Shown piece by piece: positions 12,701 through 26,651 of a stretch of DNA of 64,000 nucleotides. The DNA lies in assembly GCA_964036315.1 (NCBI GenBank), contig OZ038510.1:86906164-86970163 (forward strand), in the 5' to 3' direction. Position 1 is the stretch's first letter. Each line of letters starts with the position of its first letter. Origin of the DNA: Acanthosepion esculentum (lineage: Eukaryota > Mollusca > Cephalopoda > Sepiida > Sepiidae). The notes beneath the pieces were generated by a model. The model was not told where the DNA came from. It ran no database searches and saw nothing but the letters and a program-made list of their open reading frames with translations. The translations under genes and the position numbers were made by a program.

Positions 12701-15700
12701 CTCCTGGGTGGGGGGTATTCTGCGTGGAACTTTCTGGGACTGTCTCCTTGGTGGGGGGTCGTCTGCGTGGGACTTTCTGTGACTGGGGGTCGTCTGCGTT
12801 GGACTTTCTGGGACTGTCTGCTGGGTGGGGGGTCATCGGTTTGGGACATTCTGGGACTGTCTCCTTTGTGGGGGGTCGTCTGCGTGGGACTTTCTGGGAT
12901 TGGGGATCGTCTGCGTGGGACTTTCTGGGACTGGGTGTCGTCTGCGTGGGACTTTCTGGGACTGTCTCCTGGGTGGGGGTCGTCTCCGTGGGACTTTCTG
13001 GGGCTGGGTGTCGTCTGCGTGGGACTTTCTGTGACTGTCACCTGGGGGGTCGTCTGCGTGGTAATTTCTGGGACTGTGGGAAGTCTGTGTGGGATATTCT
13101 GGGACTGTCTCTTGGGTTGGGGGTCGTGTGCTTTGGACTTTGTCGGACTGGAGGTCGGCTGCGTGGGACTTTCTGGGACTGGGGCTCGTCTGCGTGGGAC
13201 TTTCAGGGACTGTCTTTTGGGTGGGGGGTCGTCTGCGTGGGACTGTCTGTGTCCGGGGGTCGTCAGTGTGGGACTTTCTGGGACTGTCTCCTGGGTGTGG
13301 GTTTGTCTGCGTGGTACTTTCTGGGACTGGGGGTCGTCTGCGTGGTACTTTCTGGGACTGGGTGTCTTCAGCGTGGGACATTCTGGGACTGTCTCCTGTG
13401 TGGCGGGTCGTGTGCGTGGGACTTTGTCTGACAGGGCGTCGTCTGCGTGGGACTTTCTGGCACTGGGGGTCGTCTGCGTGGGAATTTCTGGGACTGCGGT
13501 TCGTCTGCGTGGGACTATCTGGGACTGGGTGTCGTCTGCGTGGGACTTTCTGGGACTGTCTCCTGGGTGGGGGGTCGTCTGCTTGCGACTTTCTGGGAAT
13601 GGGGGTCGTCTGCGTGGGAGTTTCTGGGACTGGAGGTCTTCTGTGTGGGACTTTCTGGGACTAGGATCGTCTGCGTGGGACATTCTGGGACTTGGGTTCT
13701 TCTGCGTGCGACTTTCTGGGACTGTCTCCCGGGTGGGGTGTCTTCAGCGTGGCACTTTCTGGGACTGTCTCCTGGGTGGGGGTCGTCTGCGTGGGACTTT
13801 CTTGGACTGTCTACTAGGTGGCGGGTCGTCTGCGTGGGACTTTCTGGGACTGTGGTCGGCTGCGTGGGATTTTCTTGGACTGCCTCCTGGGTGGGTGCTC
13901 CTCTGCGTGGGACGTTCCGGGACAGGGGGTCGTCTGCGTGGGACTTTCTGGGACTGGGGTTCGTCTGACAGGGACTTTCTGGGACTGTCTCCTGGGTGGG
14001 GGGTCGTCTGCGTGGGACTTTCTTGGACTGGCGTTCGTCTGCGTGGGACTTTCTGGGACTGTCTCCTAGGTGGGGGTCGTCTGCGTGGGGCTATCTGGGA
14101 CTGTGGGTCGTCTGCGTGGGATTTTCTTGGACTGTCTCCTGGGTGGGTGCTCCTCTGCGTGGGACTTTCCGGGACAGGGGGTCGTCTGCGTGGGACTTTC
14201 TGGGACTGGGATTCGTCTGCGTGGGACTTTCTGGGACTGTCAGCTGGGTGGAGGGGCGTTTGCGTGGGACTTTCTGGGACTGTCTCCTGGGTGGGGGTCG
14301 TCTGCATGGGACATTCTGGGATTGGGGGTCTTCTGCGTGGCACTTTCTGGGACTGTCTCCTGGGTGTGGGGTCGTCTGCGTGGTATTTTCTGGGACAGGT
14401 GGTCGTCTGCGTGGGACTTTTTTGGACTGGGGTTCGTCTGCGTGGGGCTTTCTGGGACTGGGGGTCGTCTGTGTGGGACTTTCTGGAACTGGGCGTCGTC
14501 TGCGTGGGATTTCTGGGACTGTCTCCTGGGTGGGGGGTCGTCTGTTTGGGAGTTTCTGGTACTGTCTACTGTGTGGGGGGCGTCTGCGTGAGACTTTCTG
14601 GGACTGGGGTTCGTCTGCGTGCGACTTTCTGGGCTGTCTCCTGGGTAGGGGGGTCGTCTGCGTTGGACTTTCTGGGACTTGGGTTCGTTTGCGTGGGTCT
14701 TTCTGGGACTGTCTACTGTGTGGTGGGTCGTCTGCGTGGAACTTTGTGGGACTGGGGGTCGTCTGCGTGGGACTTTCTGGGACTGGCACCTGGGTGTGTT
14801 GTCTTCTGAGTGGAACTTTCTGGGACTGTCTCCTGGGTGAGGGGTCGTCTGCGTGGGACATTCTGGGACTGGGGGTCGTCTGCGTGGGACATTCTGCGAC
14901 TGTCTCCTGGGTGGGGGGTCGTCTGTGTTGGACTTTCTGGGACTGGGGGTCGTCTGCGTGGGTACTTTCTGGGACTGGGGGTCGTCTGCGTGGGACTTTA
15001 TGGGACTGTCTTTTGGGTGGGGGGTCGTCTGCGTGGGACTTTCTGGGTCCGGGGGTCGTCTGCGTGGTACTTTCTGGGACAGGGGTCGTCTGCGTGGGAC
15101 ATTCTGGGACTGTCTTTTGTGTGGCGGGTCGTGTGCGTGGGACTTTGTCGGACAGGGGTTCGTCTGCGTGGGAGTTTCTGGGACGGGGGGTCCTCTGAGT
15201 GGGACTTTCTGGGACTGGGGTTCGTCTGCGTGGGACTTTCTGGGACTGGGTGTCGTCTGCGTGGGACTTTCTGGGACTGTCTCCTGGGTGGGGTGTCTTC
15301 TGCGTGGGACTTTCTGGGACTGGGGGTCGTCTGCGTGGGACTTTCTGGGACTGTCTCCTGGGTGAGGGTTCGTCTGCGTGTGACTTTCGGTGACTGGGCG
15401 TCCTCTGCGTGGGACTTTCTGGGACTGTCTCCTGGGTGGGGGTCGTCTGCGTGGTACTATCTGGGACTGTGGGTCGTCAACGTGGGATTTTCTTGGACTG
15501 TCTCCTGGGTGGGTGCTCCTCCGCGTGGGACTTTCCGGGACTGGGGTTCTTCTGCGTCGACTTTCTGGGACTGTCTCCTGGGTGGGGGTCGTCTGCATGG
15601 GACTTTCTGGGACTGGGGGTCTTATGCGTGGCACTTTCTCGGACTGTCTCCTGGGTGTGGGGTCGTCTGCGTGGGATTTTCTGGGACAGAGGGTCGTCTG

Positions 15701-18700
15701 CGTGGGACTTTTTTGGACTGGGGCTCGTCTGCGTGGGGCTTTCTGGGACTGGATGTCTTCTCTGTGGGACTTTCTGGAACTGGGCGTCGTCTCCGTGGGA
15801 CTTTCTGGGACTGTCTCCTGGGTAGGGGGGTCGTCTGCGTGGGACTTTCTGGGACTTGGGTTCGTCTGCGTCGGAATTTCTGGGACTGTCTCCTGGTTGG
15901 GGGTTCGTCTGTTTGGGACTTTCTGGTACTGTCTACTGTGTAGGGGGCGTCTGCGTGAGACTTTCTGGGACTGGGGGACGTCTGCGTTGGACTTTCTGGG
16001 ACTGGGGTTCTTCTGCGTGCGACTTTCTGGGACTGTCTCCCGGGTGGGGGTTCGTCTGCGTGGGACCTTCTGGGACTGTCTCCTAGGTGGGCGTCGTCTG
16101 CATGGGACTTTCTGGGACTGTCTCCTGGGTGGGGGGTCGTCTTCGTGGGACATTCTGGGACTGGGGGTCGTCAGCGTGGGACTTTCTGGGACTGTCTCCT
16201 GGGTGAGGGGTCGTCTGCGTGTGACGTTCGGTGACTGGGGGTCGTCTGCCAGGGACTTTCTGGGACTGTCTCCTGTGTGGGGGGTCGTCTGCGTTGGACT
16301 TTCTGGGACTGTCTCCTGGGTGGGGGTCGTCTGCGTGGTACTATCTGGGACTGTGTGTCGTCAGCGTGGGATTTTCTTGGACTGTCTCCTGTGTGGGTGC
16401 TCCTCTGCGTGGGACTTTCCGGGATAGGGGGTCGTCTGCGTGGGACTTTTTGGGACTGGGGTTCGTCTGCGTGGGACTTTCTGGGACTGTCAGCTGGGTG
16501 GGGGGGTCGTCTGCGTGGGACTTTCTGGTACTGGGGGTCTTCTGCGTGGCACTTTCTAGGACTGTCTCCTGGGTGTGGGGTTGTCTGCGTGGGATTTTCT
16601 GGGACAGGGGGTCGTCTGCGTGGGACTTTTTTGGACTGGGGGTCGTCTGCGTGGGGCTTTCTGGGACTGGGGGTCGTCTGTGTGGGACTTTCTGGAACTG
16701 AGCGTCGTCTGCGTGGGACTTTCTGGGACTGGCTCCTGGGTGGGTGTTCTTCTGCCTGGAACTTTCTGGGACTGTCTCCTGGGTAGGGGTCGTGTGCATG
16801 GGACATTCTGGGACTGGGGGTTGTCTGCGTGGGACATTCTGCGACTGTCTCCTGGGTGGGGGGTCGTCTGTTTGGGACGTTCTGGTACTGTCTACTGTGT
16901 GGGGGGCGTCTGCGTGAGACTTTCTGGGACTGGGTGTGGTCTGCGTGGGACTTTCTGAGACTGGGGTTCGTCTGCGTGCGACTTTCTGGGACTGTCTCCT
17001 GGGTAGGGGGGTCTTCTGCGTGGGACTTTTTGGGACTTGGGTTCGTCTGCGTGGGACTTTCTGGGACTGTCTCCTGGTTGGGTGGTCGTCTATGTGGTAC
17101 TTTCTGGGACTGTCTACTGTGTGGTGGGTCGTCTGCGTGTGACTTTCTGGGACTGGGGGTCGTCTGCGTGGGACTTTCTGGGACTGGCACCTGGGTGGGT
17201 GGTCTTCTGCCTGGAACTTTTTGGGACTGTCTCCTGGGTGAGGGTCGTCTGCATGGGACATTCTGGGACTGGGGGTCGTCTGCGTGGGACATTTTGCGAC
17301 TGTCTCCTGGGTGGGGGTTCGTCTGTGTTGGACTTTCTGGGACTGGGAGTCGTCTGCGTGGGACTTTCTGGGACAGGGGGTCGTCTGCGTTGGACTTTCT
17401 TGGACTGTCTCCTGGGGGGGTCGTCTGTTTGGGACTTTCTGCGACTGTCTCCTGGCGGGGTAGTCTGTTTGGGACTATCTGAGACTGTCTCCTGGGTGGG
17501 TGCTCCTCTGCGTGGGACTTTCCGGGACAGGGGGTCGTCTGCGTGGGACTTTCTGGGACTGGGGCTCTTCTGCGTGGCACTTTCTAGGACTGTCTCCTGG
17601 GTGTGGGGTCGTCTGCGTGGGATTTTCTGGGACAGGGGGTCGTCTGGGACTGTCTCCTGGGGGGGTCGTCTGTTTGGGACTATCTGAGACTGGGTGTCTT
17701 CTGTGTGGGACTTTCTGGAACTGGGCGTCGTCTGCGTGGGACTTTCTGGGACTGTCTCCTGGGTAGGGGGTCGTCTGCGTGGGACTTTCTGGGACTGGGG
17801 GTCGTCTGCGTGGGACTTTCTGGGACTGGGGGTCGTCTGCGTGGGACTTTCTGGGACTGGGGTTCTTCTGCGTGCGACTTTCTGGGACTGTCTCCCGTGT
17901 GGGGGTTCCTCTGCGTGGGACCTTCTGGGACTGTCTCCTAGGTGGGCGTCGTCTGCATGGGACTTTCTGGGACTGTCTCCTGGGTGGGGGGTCGTCTGCG
18001 TGGGACTTTCTGGGACTGGGGGTCGTCAGCGTGGGACTTTCTGGGACTGTCTCCTGGTTGAGGTGTCGTCTGCGTGTGACGTTCGGTGACTGGGGGTCGT
18101 CTGCCAGGGACTTTCTTGGACTGTCTCCTGCGTGGGGGGTCGTCTGCGTTGGACTTTCTTGGACTGGGCGTCGTCTGCGTGGGATTTTCTGGGACTGTCT
18201 CCTGGGTGGGGGTCGTCTGCGTGGTACTATCTGGGACTGTGGTTCGTCAGCGTGGGATTTTCTTGGACTGTCTCCTGGGTGGGTGCTCCTCTGCGTGGGA
18301 CTTTCCGGGACAGGGGGTCGTCTGCGTGGGACTTTCTGGGACTGGGGTTCGTCTCCGTGGGACTTTCTGGGACTGTCAGCTGGGTGGGGGGGTCGTCTGC
18401 GTGGGACTTTCTGGGACTGGGGGTCTTCTGCGTGGCACTTTCTAGGACTGTCTCCTGGGTGTGGGGTCGTCTGCGTGGGACTTTCTGTGACAGGGATCGT
18501 CTGCGTGGGACTTTTTTGGACTGGGGGTCGTCTGCGTGGGGCTTTCTGGGACTGGGGGTCGTCTGTGTGGGACTTTCTGGAACTGAGCGTCGTCTGCGTG
18601 GGACTTTCTGGGACTGTCTCCTGGGTGGGGGGTCGTCTGTTTGGGACTTTCTGGTACTGTCTACTGTGTGGGGGGGGGGGCGTCTGCGTGAGACTTTCTG

Positions 18701-18734
18701 GGACTGGGGGTCGTCTGCGTGGGACTTTCTGAGA

Positions 18735-19098
18735 CTGGGATTCGTCTGCGTGCGACTTTCTGGGACTGTCTCCTGGGTAGGGGGGTCGTCTGCGTGGGAC
18801 TTTCTGGGACTTGGGTTCGTCTGCGTGGGACTTTCTGGGACTGTCTCCTGGGTGGGTGGTCGTCTGCGTGGTACTTTCTGGGACTGTCTACTCTGTGGTG
18901 GGTCGTCTGCGTGGGACTTTCTGGGACTGGGGTTCGTCTGCGTGGGACTTTCTGGCACTGGCTCCTGGGTGGGGGGTCTTCTGCGTGGAACTTTCTGGGA
19001 CTGTCTCCTGGGTGAGGGTCGTCTGCATGGGACATTTTTGGACTGGGGGTCGTCTGCGTGGGACATTCTGCGACTGTCTCCTGGGTGGGGGGTCTTCT
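18735..19098 (+). repeat. Family A long-distance duplication, copy 1
   Basis: About 360 bp of unit order and rare variants here, including CTGTCTACTCTGTGGTGGG and a CTGGCACTGGCTCC variant, recur almost unchanged at about 26,290-26,651, some 7.55 kb away. The match ends sharply where this copy reads CTTCTGCTTGGACTGGGGG and the other continues differently. Confidence 0.75.
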
Positions 19099-21259
19099 GC
19101 TTGGACTGGGGGTCGTCTGTGTTGGACTTTCTGGGACTGGGTGTCGTCTGCGTGGGACTTTCTGGGACTGGGGGTCGTCTGCGTGGGTACTTTCTGGGAC
19201 TGGGGGTCGTCTGCGTGGGACTTTCTGGGAATGTCTTTTGGGTGGGGGGTCGTCTGCGTGGGACTTTCTGGGTCCGGGGGTCATCCGCGTGGGCCTTTCT
19301 GGGACTGTCTCCTGGGTGTGGGATTGTCTGCGTGGTACTTTCTGGGACTGGGGGTCGTCTGCGTGGTACTTTCTGGGACAGGGGATCGTCTGCGTGGGAC
19401 ATTCTGGGACTGTCTTTTGTGTGGCGGGTCGTGTGCGTGGGACTTTGTCGGACAGGGGGTCGTCTGCGTGGGAGTTTCTGGGACTGTGGTTCGTCTGCGT
19501 GGGACTTTCTGGGATTGGGGTTCGTCTGCGTGGGACTTTCTGGGACTGGGTGTCGTCTGCGTGGGACTTTCTGGGACTGTCTCCTGGGTGGGGGGTCGTC
19601 TGCGTGGGACTTTCTGGGACTGGGGGTCGTCTGCGTGGGACTTTCTGGGACTGTCTCCTGGGTGAGGGGTCGTCTGCGTGTGACTTTCGGTGACTGGGCG
19701 TCCTCTGCGTGGGACTTTCTGGGACTGTCTCCTGGGTGGGGGTCGTCTGCGTGGGACTATCTGGGACTGTGGGTCGTCAGAGTGGGATTTTCTTGGACTG
19801 TCTCCTGGGTGGGTGCTCCTCTGCGTTGGACTTTCCGGGACTGGTGTTCTTCTGCGTGGGTCTTTCTGGGACTGTCAGCTGGGTGGGGGTGTCGTCTGCG
19901 TGGGACTTTCTGGAACTGTCTCCTGGGTGGGGCCCGTCTGCATGGGACTTTCTGGGACTGGGGGTCTTATGCGTGGCACTTTCTCGGACTGTCTCCTGGG
20001 TGTGGGGTTGTCTGCGTGGGATTTTCTGGGACAGAGGGTCGTCTGCGTGGGACTTTTTTGGACTTGGGGTCGTCTGCGTGGGGCTTTCTGGGACTGGGTG
20101 TCTTCTGTGTGGGACTTTCTGGAACTGGGCGTCGTCTGCGTGGGACTTTCTGGGACTGTCTCCTGGGTAGGGGGGTCGTCTGGGTAGGGGGGTCGTCTGC
20201 CAGGGACTTTCTGGGACAGTCTCCTGCGTGGGGGGTCGTCTGCGTTGGACTTTCTTGGACTGGGCGTCGTCTGCGTGGGATTTTCTGGGACTGTCTCCTG
20301 GGTGGGTGCTCCTCTGCGTGGGACTTTCCGGGACAGGGGGTCGTCTGCGTGGGACTTTCTGGGACTGGGGTTCGTCTGCGTGGGACTTTCTGGGACTGGG
20401 GGTCTTCTGCGTGGCACTTTCTAGGACTGTCTCCTGGGTGTGGGGTCGTCTGCGTGGGATTTTATGGGACAGGGGGTCGTCTGCGTGGGACTTTTTTGGA
20501 CTGGGGGTCGTCTGCGTGGGGCTTTCTGGGACTGGGGGTCGTCTGTTTGGGACTTTCTGGAACTGAGCGTCGTCTGCGTGGGACTTTCTGGGACTGTCTC
20601 CTGGGTGGGGGGCGTCTGCGTGAGACTTTCTGGGACTGGGGGTCGTCTGAAGTGGGACTTTCTGGGACTTGGGTTCGTCTGCGTGGGACTTACTGGGACT
20701 GTCTCCTGGGTGAGGGTCGTGTGCATGGGACATTCTGGGACTGGGGGTTGTCTGCGTGGGACATTCTGCGACTGTCTCCTGGGTGGGGGGTCGTCTGTTT
20801 GGGACGTTCTGTTACTGTCTACTGTGTGGGCGCCGTCTGCGTGAGACTTTCTGGGACTGGGTGTCGTCTGCGTGGGACTTTCTGAGACTGGGGTTCGTCT
20901 GCGTGCGACTTTCTGGGACTGGCACCTGGGTGGGTGGTCTTCTGCCTGGAACTTTCTGGGACTGTCTCCTGGGTGAGGGTCGTCTGCATGGGACATTCTG
21001 GGACTTGGGGTCGTCTGCGTGGGACATTCTGCGACTGTCTCCTGGGTGGGCGGTCGTCTGTGTTGGACTTTCTGGGACTGGGGGTCGTCTGCGTTGGACT
21101 TTCTTGGACTGTCTCCTGGGGGGGTCGTCTGTTTGGGACTTTCTGGGACTGCCTCCTCGGGGGGTCGTCTGTTTGGGACTATCTGAGACTGTCTCCTGTG
21201 TTGGGGGTCGTCTGCGTGGGACTTTCTGGGACTGGGGGTCGTCTGCGTGGGACTTTCTG

Positions 21260-24200
21260 GGACTGTCTCCTGGGTGAGGGGTTGTCTGCGTGTGACTTTC
21301 GGTGACTGGGGGTCGTCTGCCAGGGAATTTCTGGGACTGTCTCCTGGGTGGGGGGTCGTCTGTGTGGGACTTTCTTGGACTGGGCGTCCTCTGCGTGGGA
21401 CTTTCTGGGACTGTCTCCTGCGTGGGGGTCGTCTGCGTGGGACTATCTGGGACTGTGGGTCTTCAGCGTGGGATTTTCTTGGACTGTCTCCTGGGTGGGT
21501 GCTCCTCTGCTTGGGACTTTCCGGGACTGGGGTTCTTCTGCTGGGACTTTCTGGGACTGTCAGCTGGGTGGGGGTGTCGTCTGCGTGGGACTTTCTGGGA
21601 CTGTCTCCTGGGTGGGGGTCGTCTGCATGGGACTTTCTGGGACTGGGGTCTTATGCGTGTCATTTTCTTGGACTGTCTCCTGGGTGGGGGGTCGTCTGCG
21701 TGGGACTTTCTGGGACTGGGGGTCGTCTGCGTGGGACTTTCTGGGACTGTCTCCTGGGTGAGGGGTCGTCTGCGTGTGACGTTCGGTGACTGGGGGTCGT
21801 CTGCCAGGGACTTTCTGGGACTGTCTCCTGCGTGGGGGGTCGTCTGCGTTGGACATTCTTTGACTGGCCGTCGTCTGCGTGGGATTTTCTGGGACTGTCT
21901 CCTGGGTGGGGGTCGTCTGCGTGGTACTATCTGGGACTGTCGGTCGTCAGCGTGGGATTTTCTTGGACTGTCTCCTGGGTGGGTGCTCCTCTGCGTGGGA
22001 CTTTCTGGGACTGGGGTTCGTCTGCGTGGGACTTTCTGGGACTGTCAGCTGGGGGGGGGGTCGTCTGCGTGGGACTTTCTGGGACTGGGGCTCTTCTGCG
22101 TGGCACTTTCTAGGACTGTCTCCTGGGTGTGGGGTCGTCTGCGTGGGATTTTCTGGGACAGGGGGTCGTCTGCGTGGGACTTTTTTGGACTGGGGGTCGT
22201 CTGCGTGGGGCTTTCTGGGACTGGGGGTCGTCTGTGTGGGACTTTCTGGAACTGAGCGTCGTCTGCGTGGGACTTTCTGGGACTGTCTCCTGGGTGGGGG
22301 GTCGTCTGTTTGGGACTTTCTGGTACTGTCTACTGTGTGGGGGGCGTCTGCGTGAGACTTTCTCGGACTGGGGGTCGTCTGCGTGGGTCTTTCTGGGACT
22401 TGGGTTCGTCTGCGTGGGACTTACTGGGACTGTCTCCTGGGTGGGTGGTCGTCTGCGTGGTACTTTCTGGGACTGTCTACTGTGTGGTCGGTCGTCTGCG
22501 TGGGACTTTCTGGGAATGGGGGTCGTCTGCGTGGGACTTTCTGGGACTGGCTCCTGGGTGGGTGTTCTTCTGCATGGAACTTTCTGGGACTGTCTCCTGG
22601 GTGAGGGTCGTGTGCATGGGACATTCTGGGACTGGGGGTTGTCTGCGTGGGACATTCTGCGACTGTCTCCTGGGTGTGGGGTCGTCTGTTTGGGACGTTC
22701 TGGTACTGTCTACTGTGTGGGGGGCGTCTATGTGAGATTTTCTGGGACTGGGTGTCGTTTGCGTGGGACTTTCTGAGACTGGGGTTCGTCTGCGTGCGAC
22801 TTTCTGGGACTGTCTCCTGGGTAGGGGGGTCGTCTGCGTGGGACTTTCTTGGACTGGGCGTCGTCTGCGTGGGATTTTCTGGGACTGTCTCCTGGGTGGG
22901 GGTCGTCTGCGTGGTACTATCTGGGACTGTGGGTCGTCAGCGTGGGATTTTCTTGGACTGTCTCCTGGGTGGGTGCTCCTCTGCGTGGGACTTTCCGGGA
23001 CAGGGGGTCGTCTGAGTGGGACTTTCTGGGACTGGGGTTCGTCTGCGTGGGACTTTCTGGGACTGGGGTTCTTCTGCGTGGCACTTTCTCGGACTGTCTC
23101 TTGGGTGTGGGGTCGTCTGCGTGGGATTTTATGGGACAGGGGGTCGTCTGCGTTGGACTTTTTTGGACTGGGGGTCGTCTGCGTGGTGCTTTCTGGGACT
23201 GGGGGTCTTCTGTGTGGGACTTTCTGGAAATGGGCGTCGTCTGCGTGGGACTTTCTGGGACTGTCTCCTGGGTAGGGGGGTCGTCTGCATGGGACTTTCT
23301 GGCACTTGGGTTCGTCTGCGTCGGACTTTCTGGGACTGTCTCCTGGGTGGGGGTTTGTCTGTTTGGGACTTTCTGGTACTCTCTACTGTGTGGGGGGCGT
23401 CTGCGTGAGACTTTCTGGGACTGGGGGTCGTCTGCGTGGGACTTTCTGAGACTGGGGTTCTTCTGCGTGCGACTTTCTGGGACTGTCTCCTGGGTAGGGG
23501 GGTCGTCTGCGTGGGACTTTCTGGGACTTGTGTTCGTCTGCGTCGGACTTTCTGGGACTGTCTCCTGGGTGGGTGGTCGTCTGCGTGGGACTTTCTGGGA
23601 CTGTCTACTGTGTGGTGTGTCGTCTGCGTGGTGCTTTCTGGGACTGGGGGTCGTCTGCGTGGGACTTTTTTGACTGGGGGTCGTCTGCGTGGGGCTTTCT
23701 GGGACTGTCTCCTGGGTATGGGGTCGTCTGCGTGGGATTTTCTGGGACAGGGGTTCTTCTGCGTGGGACTTTTTTGACTGGGGGTCGTCTGCGTGGGGCT
23801 TTCTGGGACTGGGGGTCGTCTGCGTGGGACTTTCTGGAACTCGTCGTCTGCGTGGGACTTTCTGGGACTGTCTCCTGGCTGGGGGGTCGTCTGCTTGCGA
23901 CTTTCTGGGACTGGGGGTCGTCTGCGTGGGACTTTCTGGGACTCAGGGTTGTCTGCGTGGGATTTTCTTGGACTGGGGGTCGTCTGCATGGGACTTTCTG
24001 GGACTGGAGGTCGTCTGCGTGGGACTTTCTGGGTCTAGGTGTCGTCTGCGTGGGACTTTCTGGGACTGGAGTTCTTCTGCGTGCGACTTTCTGGGACTGT
24101 CTCCTGGGTGGGTGCTCCTCTGCGTGGGACTTTCCGGGACAGGGGGTCGTCTGCGTGGGACTTTCTGGGACTGGGGTTCGTCAGCGTGGGACTTTCTGGG

Positions 24201-26310
24201 AATGTCAGCTTTTCGTCTGCGTGGGAATTTCTGGGACTATCTCCTGGGTGGGGGTCGTCTGTATCGGACTTTCTTGAACTGGGGTCTTCTGCGTGGCACT
24301 TTCTGGGACTGTCTCCTGGGTGTGGGCTCGTCTGCGTGGGATTTTCTGGGACAGGGGGTCGTCTGCGTGGGCCTTTTTTGGATTGTCTACTGTGTGGGGA
24401 GGCGTCTGCGTGAGACTTTCTTGGACTGGGGTTCGTCTGCGTGCGACTTTCTGGGACTGTCTCCTGGGTGAGGGGTCGTCTGCGTGTGACTTTCGGTGAC
24501 TGGGGGTCGTCTGCCAGGGACTTTCTGGGACTGTCTCCTGGGTGGGGGGTCGTCTGCGTGGGACTTTCTTGGACTGGGCGTCCTCTGCGTGGGACTTTCT
24601 GGGACTGTCTCCTGGGTGGGGGTCGTCGGCGTGGGACTATCTGGGACTGTGGGTCGTCAGCTTGGGATTTTCTTGGACTGTCTCCTGGGTGGGTGCTCCT
24701 CTGCGTGGGACTTTCCGGGACTGGGGTTCTTCTGCTGGGACTTTCTGGGACTGTCAGCTGGGTGGGGGTGTCGTCTGCGTGGGACTTTCTGGGACTGTCT
24801 CCTGGGTGGGGGTCGTCTGCATGGGACTTTCTGGGACTGGGGTATTATGCGTGGCACTTTCTGGGACTGTCTCCTGGGTGGGGGGTCGTCTGCGTGGGAC
24901 TTTCTGGGACTGGGGGTCGTCAGCGTGGGACTTTCTGGGACTGTCTCCTGGGTGAGGGGTCGTCTGCGTGTGACGTTCGGTGACTGGGGGTCGTCTGCCA
25001 GGGACTTTCTGGGACTGTCTCCTGCGTGGGGGGTCGTCTGCGTTGGACTTTCTTGGACTGGGCGTCGTCTGCGTGGGATTTTCTGGGACTGTCTCCTGGG
25101 TGGGGGTCGTCTGCGTGGTACTATCTGGGACTGTGGGTCGTCAGCGTGGGATTTTCTTGGACTGTCTCCTGGGTGGGTACTCCTCTGCGTGGGACTTTCC
25201 GGGACAGGGGGTCGTCTGCGTGGGACTTTCTGGGACTGGGGTTCGTCTGCGTGGGACTTTCTGGGACTGGGGTTCTTCTGCGTGGCACTTTCTCGGACTG
25301 TCTCTTGGGTGTGGGGTCGTCTGCGTGGGATTTTATGGGACAGGGGGTCGTCTGCGTTGGACTTTTTTGGACTGGGGGTCGTCTGCGTGGTGCTTTCTGG
25401 GACTGGGGGTCTTCTGTGTGGGACTTTCTGGAAATGGGCGTCGTCTGCGTGGGATTTCTGGGAATGTCTCCTGGGTAGGGGGGTCGTCTGCATGGGACTT
25501 TCTGGGACTTGGGTTCGTCTGCGTCGGACTTTCTGGGACTGTCTCCTGGGTGGGGGTTTGTCTGTTTGGGACTTTCTGGTACTGTCCACTGTGTGGGGGG
25601 CGTCTGCGTGAGACTTTCTGGGACTGGGGGTCGTCTGCGTGGGACTTTCTGAGACTGGGGTTCTTCTGCGTGCGACTTTCTGGGACTGTCTCCTGGGTAG
25701 GGGGGTCGTCTGCGTGGGACTTTCTGGGACTTGTGTTCGTCTGCGTCGGAATTTTCTGGGACTGTCTCCTGGGTGGGTGGTCGTCTGCGTGGGACTTTCT
25801 GGGACTGTCTACTGTGTGGTGGGTCGTCTGCGTGGGACTTTCTGGGACTGGGGGTCGTCTGCGTGGGACTTTTTTGACTGGGGGTCGTCTGCGTGGGGCT
25901 TTCTGGGACTCAGGGTTGTCTGCGTGGGATTTTCTTGGACTGGGGGTCGTCTGCATGGGACTTTCTGGGACTGGAGGTCGTCTGCGTGGGACTTTCTGGG
26001 TCTAGGTGTCGTCTGCGTGGGACTTTCTGGGACTGGGGTTCTTCTGCGTGCGACTTTCTGGGAATGTCAGCTTTTCGTCTGCGTGGGAATTTCTGGGACT
26101 ATCTCCTGGGTGGGGGTCGTCTGCATCGGACTTTCTTGAACTGGGGTCTTCTGCGTGGCACTTTCTGGGACTGTCTCCTGGGTGTGGGGTCGTCTGCGTG
26201 GGATTTTCTGGGACAGGGGGTCGTCTGCGTGGGACTTTTTTGGATTGTCTACTGTGTGGGGAGGCGTCTGCGTGAGACTTTCTTGGACTGGGGTTCGTCT
26301 GCGTGCGACT
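21260..26310 (+). repeat. Family A large tandem segmental duplication, about 3.2 kb
   Basis: Copy 1 is about 21,260-24,453 and copy 2 about 24,454-26,310. Anchors pair at 21,302/24,496 and 21,832/25,026 (spacing 3,194), then 22,852/25,056 and 23,436/25,639 (spacing about 2,203), then 23,932/25,905 and 24,293/26,155. The falling spacing shows that copy 2 lacks about 1.0 kb near 25,050 and shorter pieces near 25,900 and 26,060, or that copy 1 gained them. Breakpoints inside the array are ambiguous by tens of bases. Confidence 0.65.
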
Positions 26311-26651
26311 TTCTGGGACTGTCTCCTGGGTAGGGGGGTCGTCTGCGTGGGACTTTCTGGGACTTGGGTTCGTCTGCGTGGGACTTTCTGGGACTGTCTC
26401 CTGGGTGGGTGGTCGTCTGCGTGGTACTTTCTGGGACTGTCTACTCTGTGGTGGGTCGTCTGCGTGGGACTTTCTGGGACTGGGGTTCGTCTGCGTGGGA
26501 CTTTCTGGCACTGGCTCCTGGGTGGGGGGTCTTCTGCGTGGAACTTTCTGGGACTGTCTCCTGGGTGAGGGTCGTCTGCATGGGACATTTTTGGACTGGG
26601 GGTCGTCTGCGTGGGACATTCTGCGACTGTCTCCTGGGTGGGGGGTCTTCT
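26290..26651 (+). repeat. Family A long-distance duplication, copy 2
   Basis: This is the second copy of the 18,735-19,098 block, at a spacing of about 7,553 bp. Near-identity over so many units, while the sequence between is mosaic, suggests gene conversion or a transposed copy and not simple slippage. Confidence 0.75.

Noticed and set aside
18132..20885. 917-codon open frame, and many others of 200-900 codons in family A, as protein-coding genes.
   Set aside because: All six frames are open over the same DNA because the repeat lacks stop trinucleotides. The conceptual protein is only the repeat read in rotating frame, with no splice, start context or domain.
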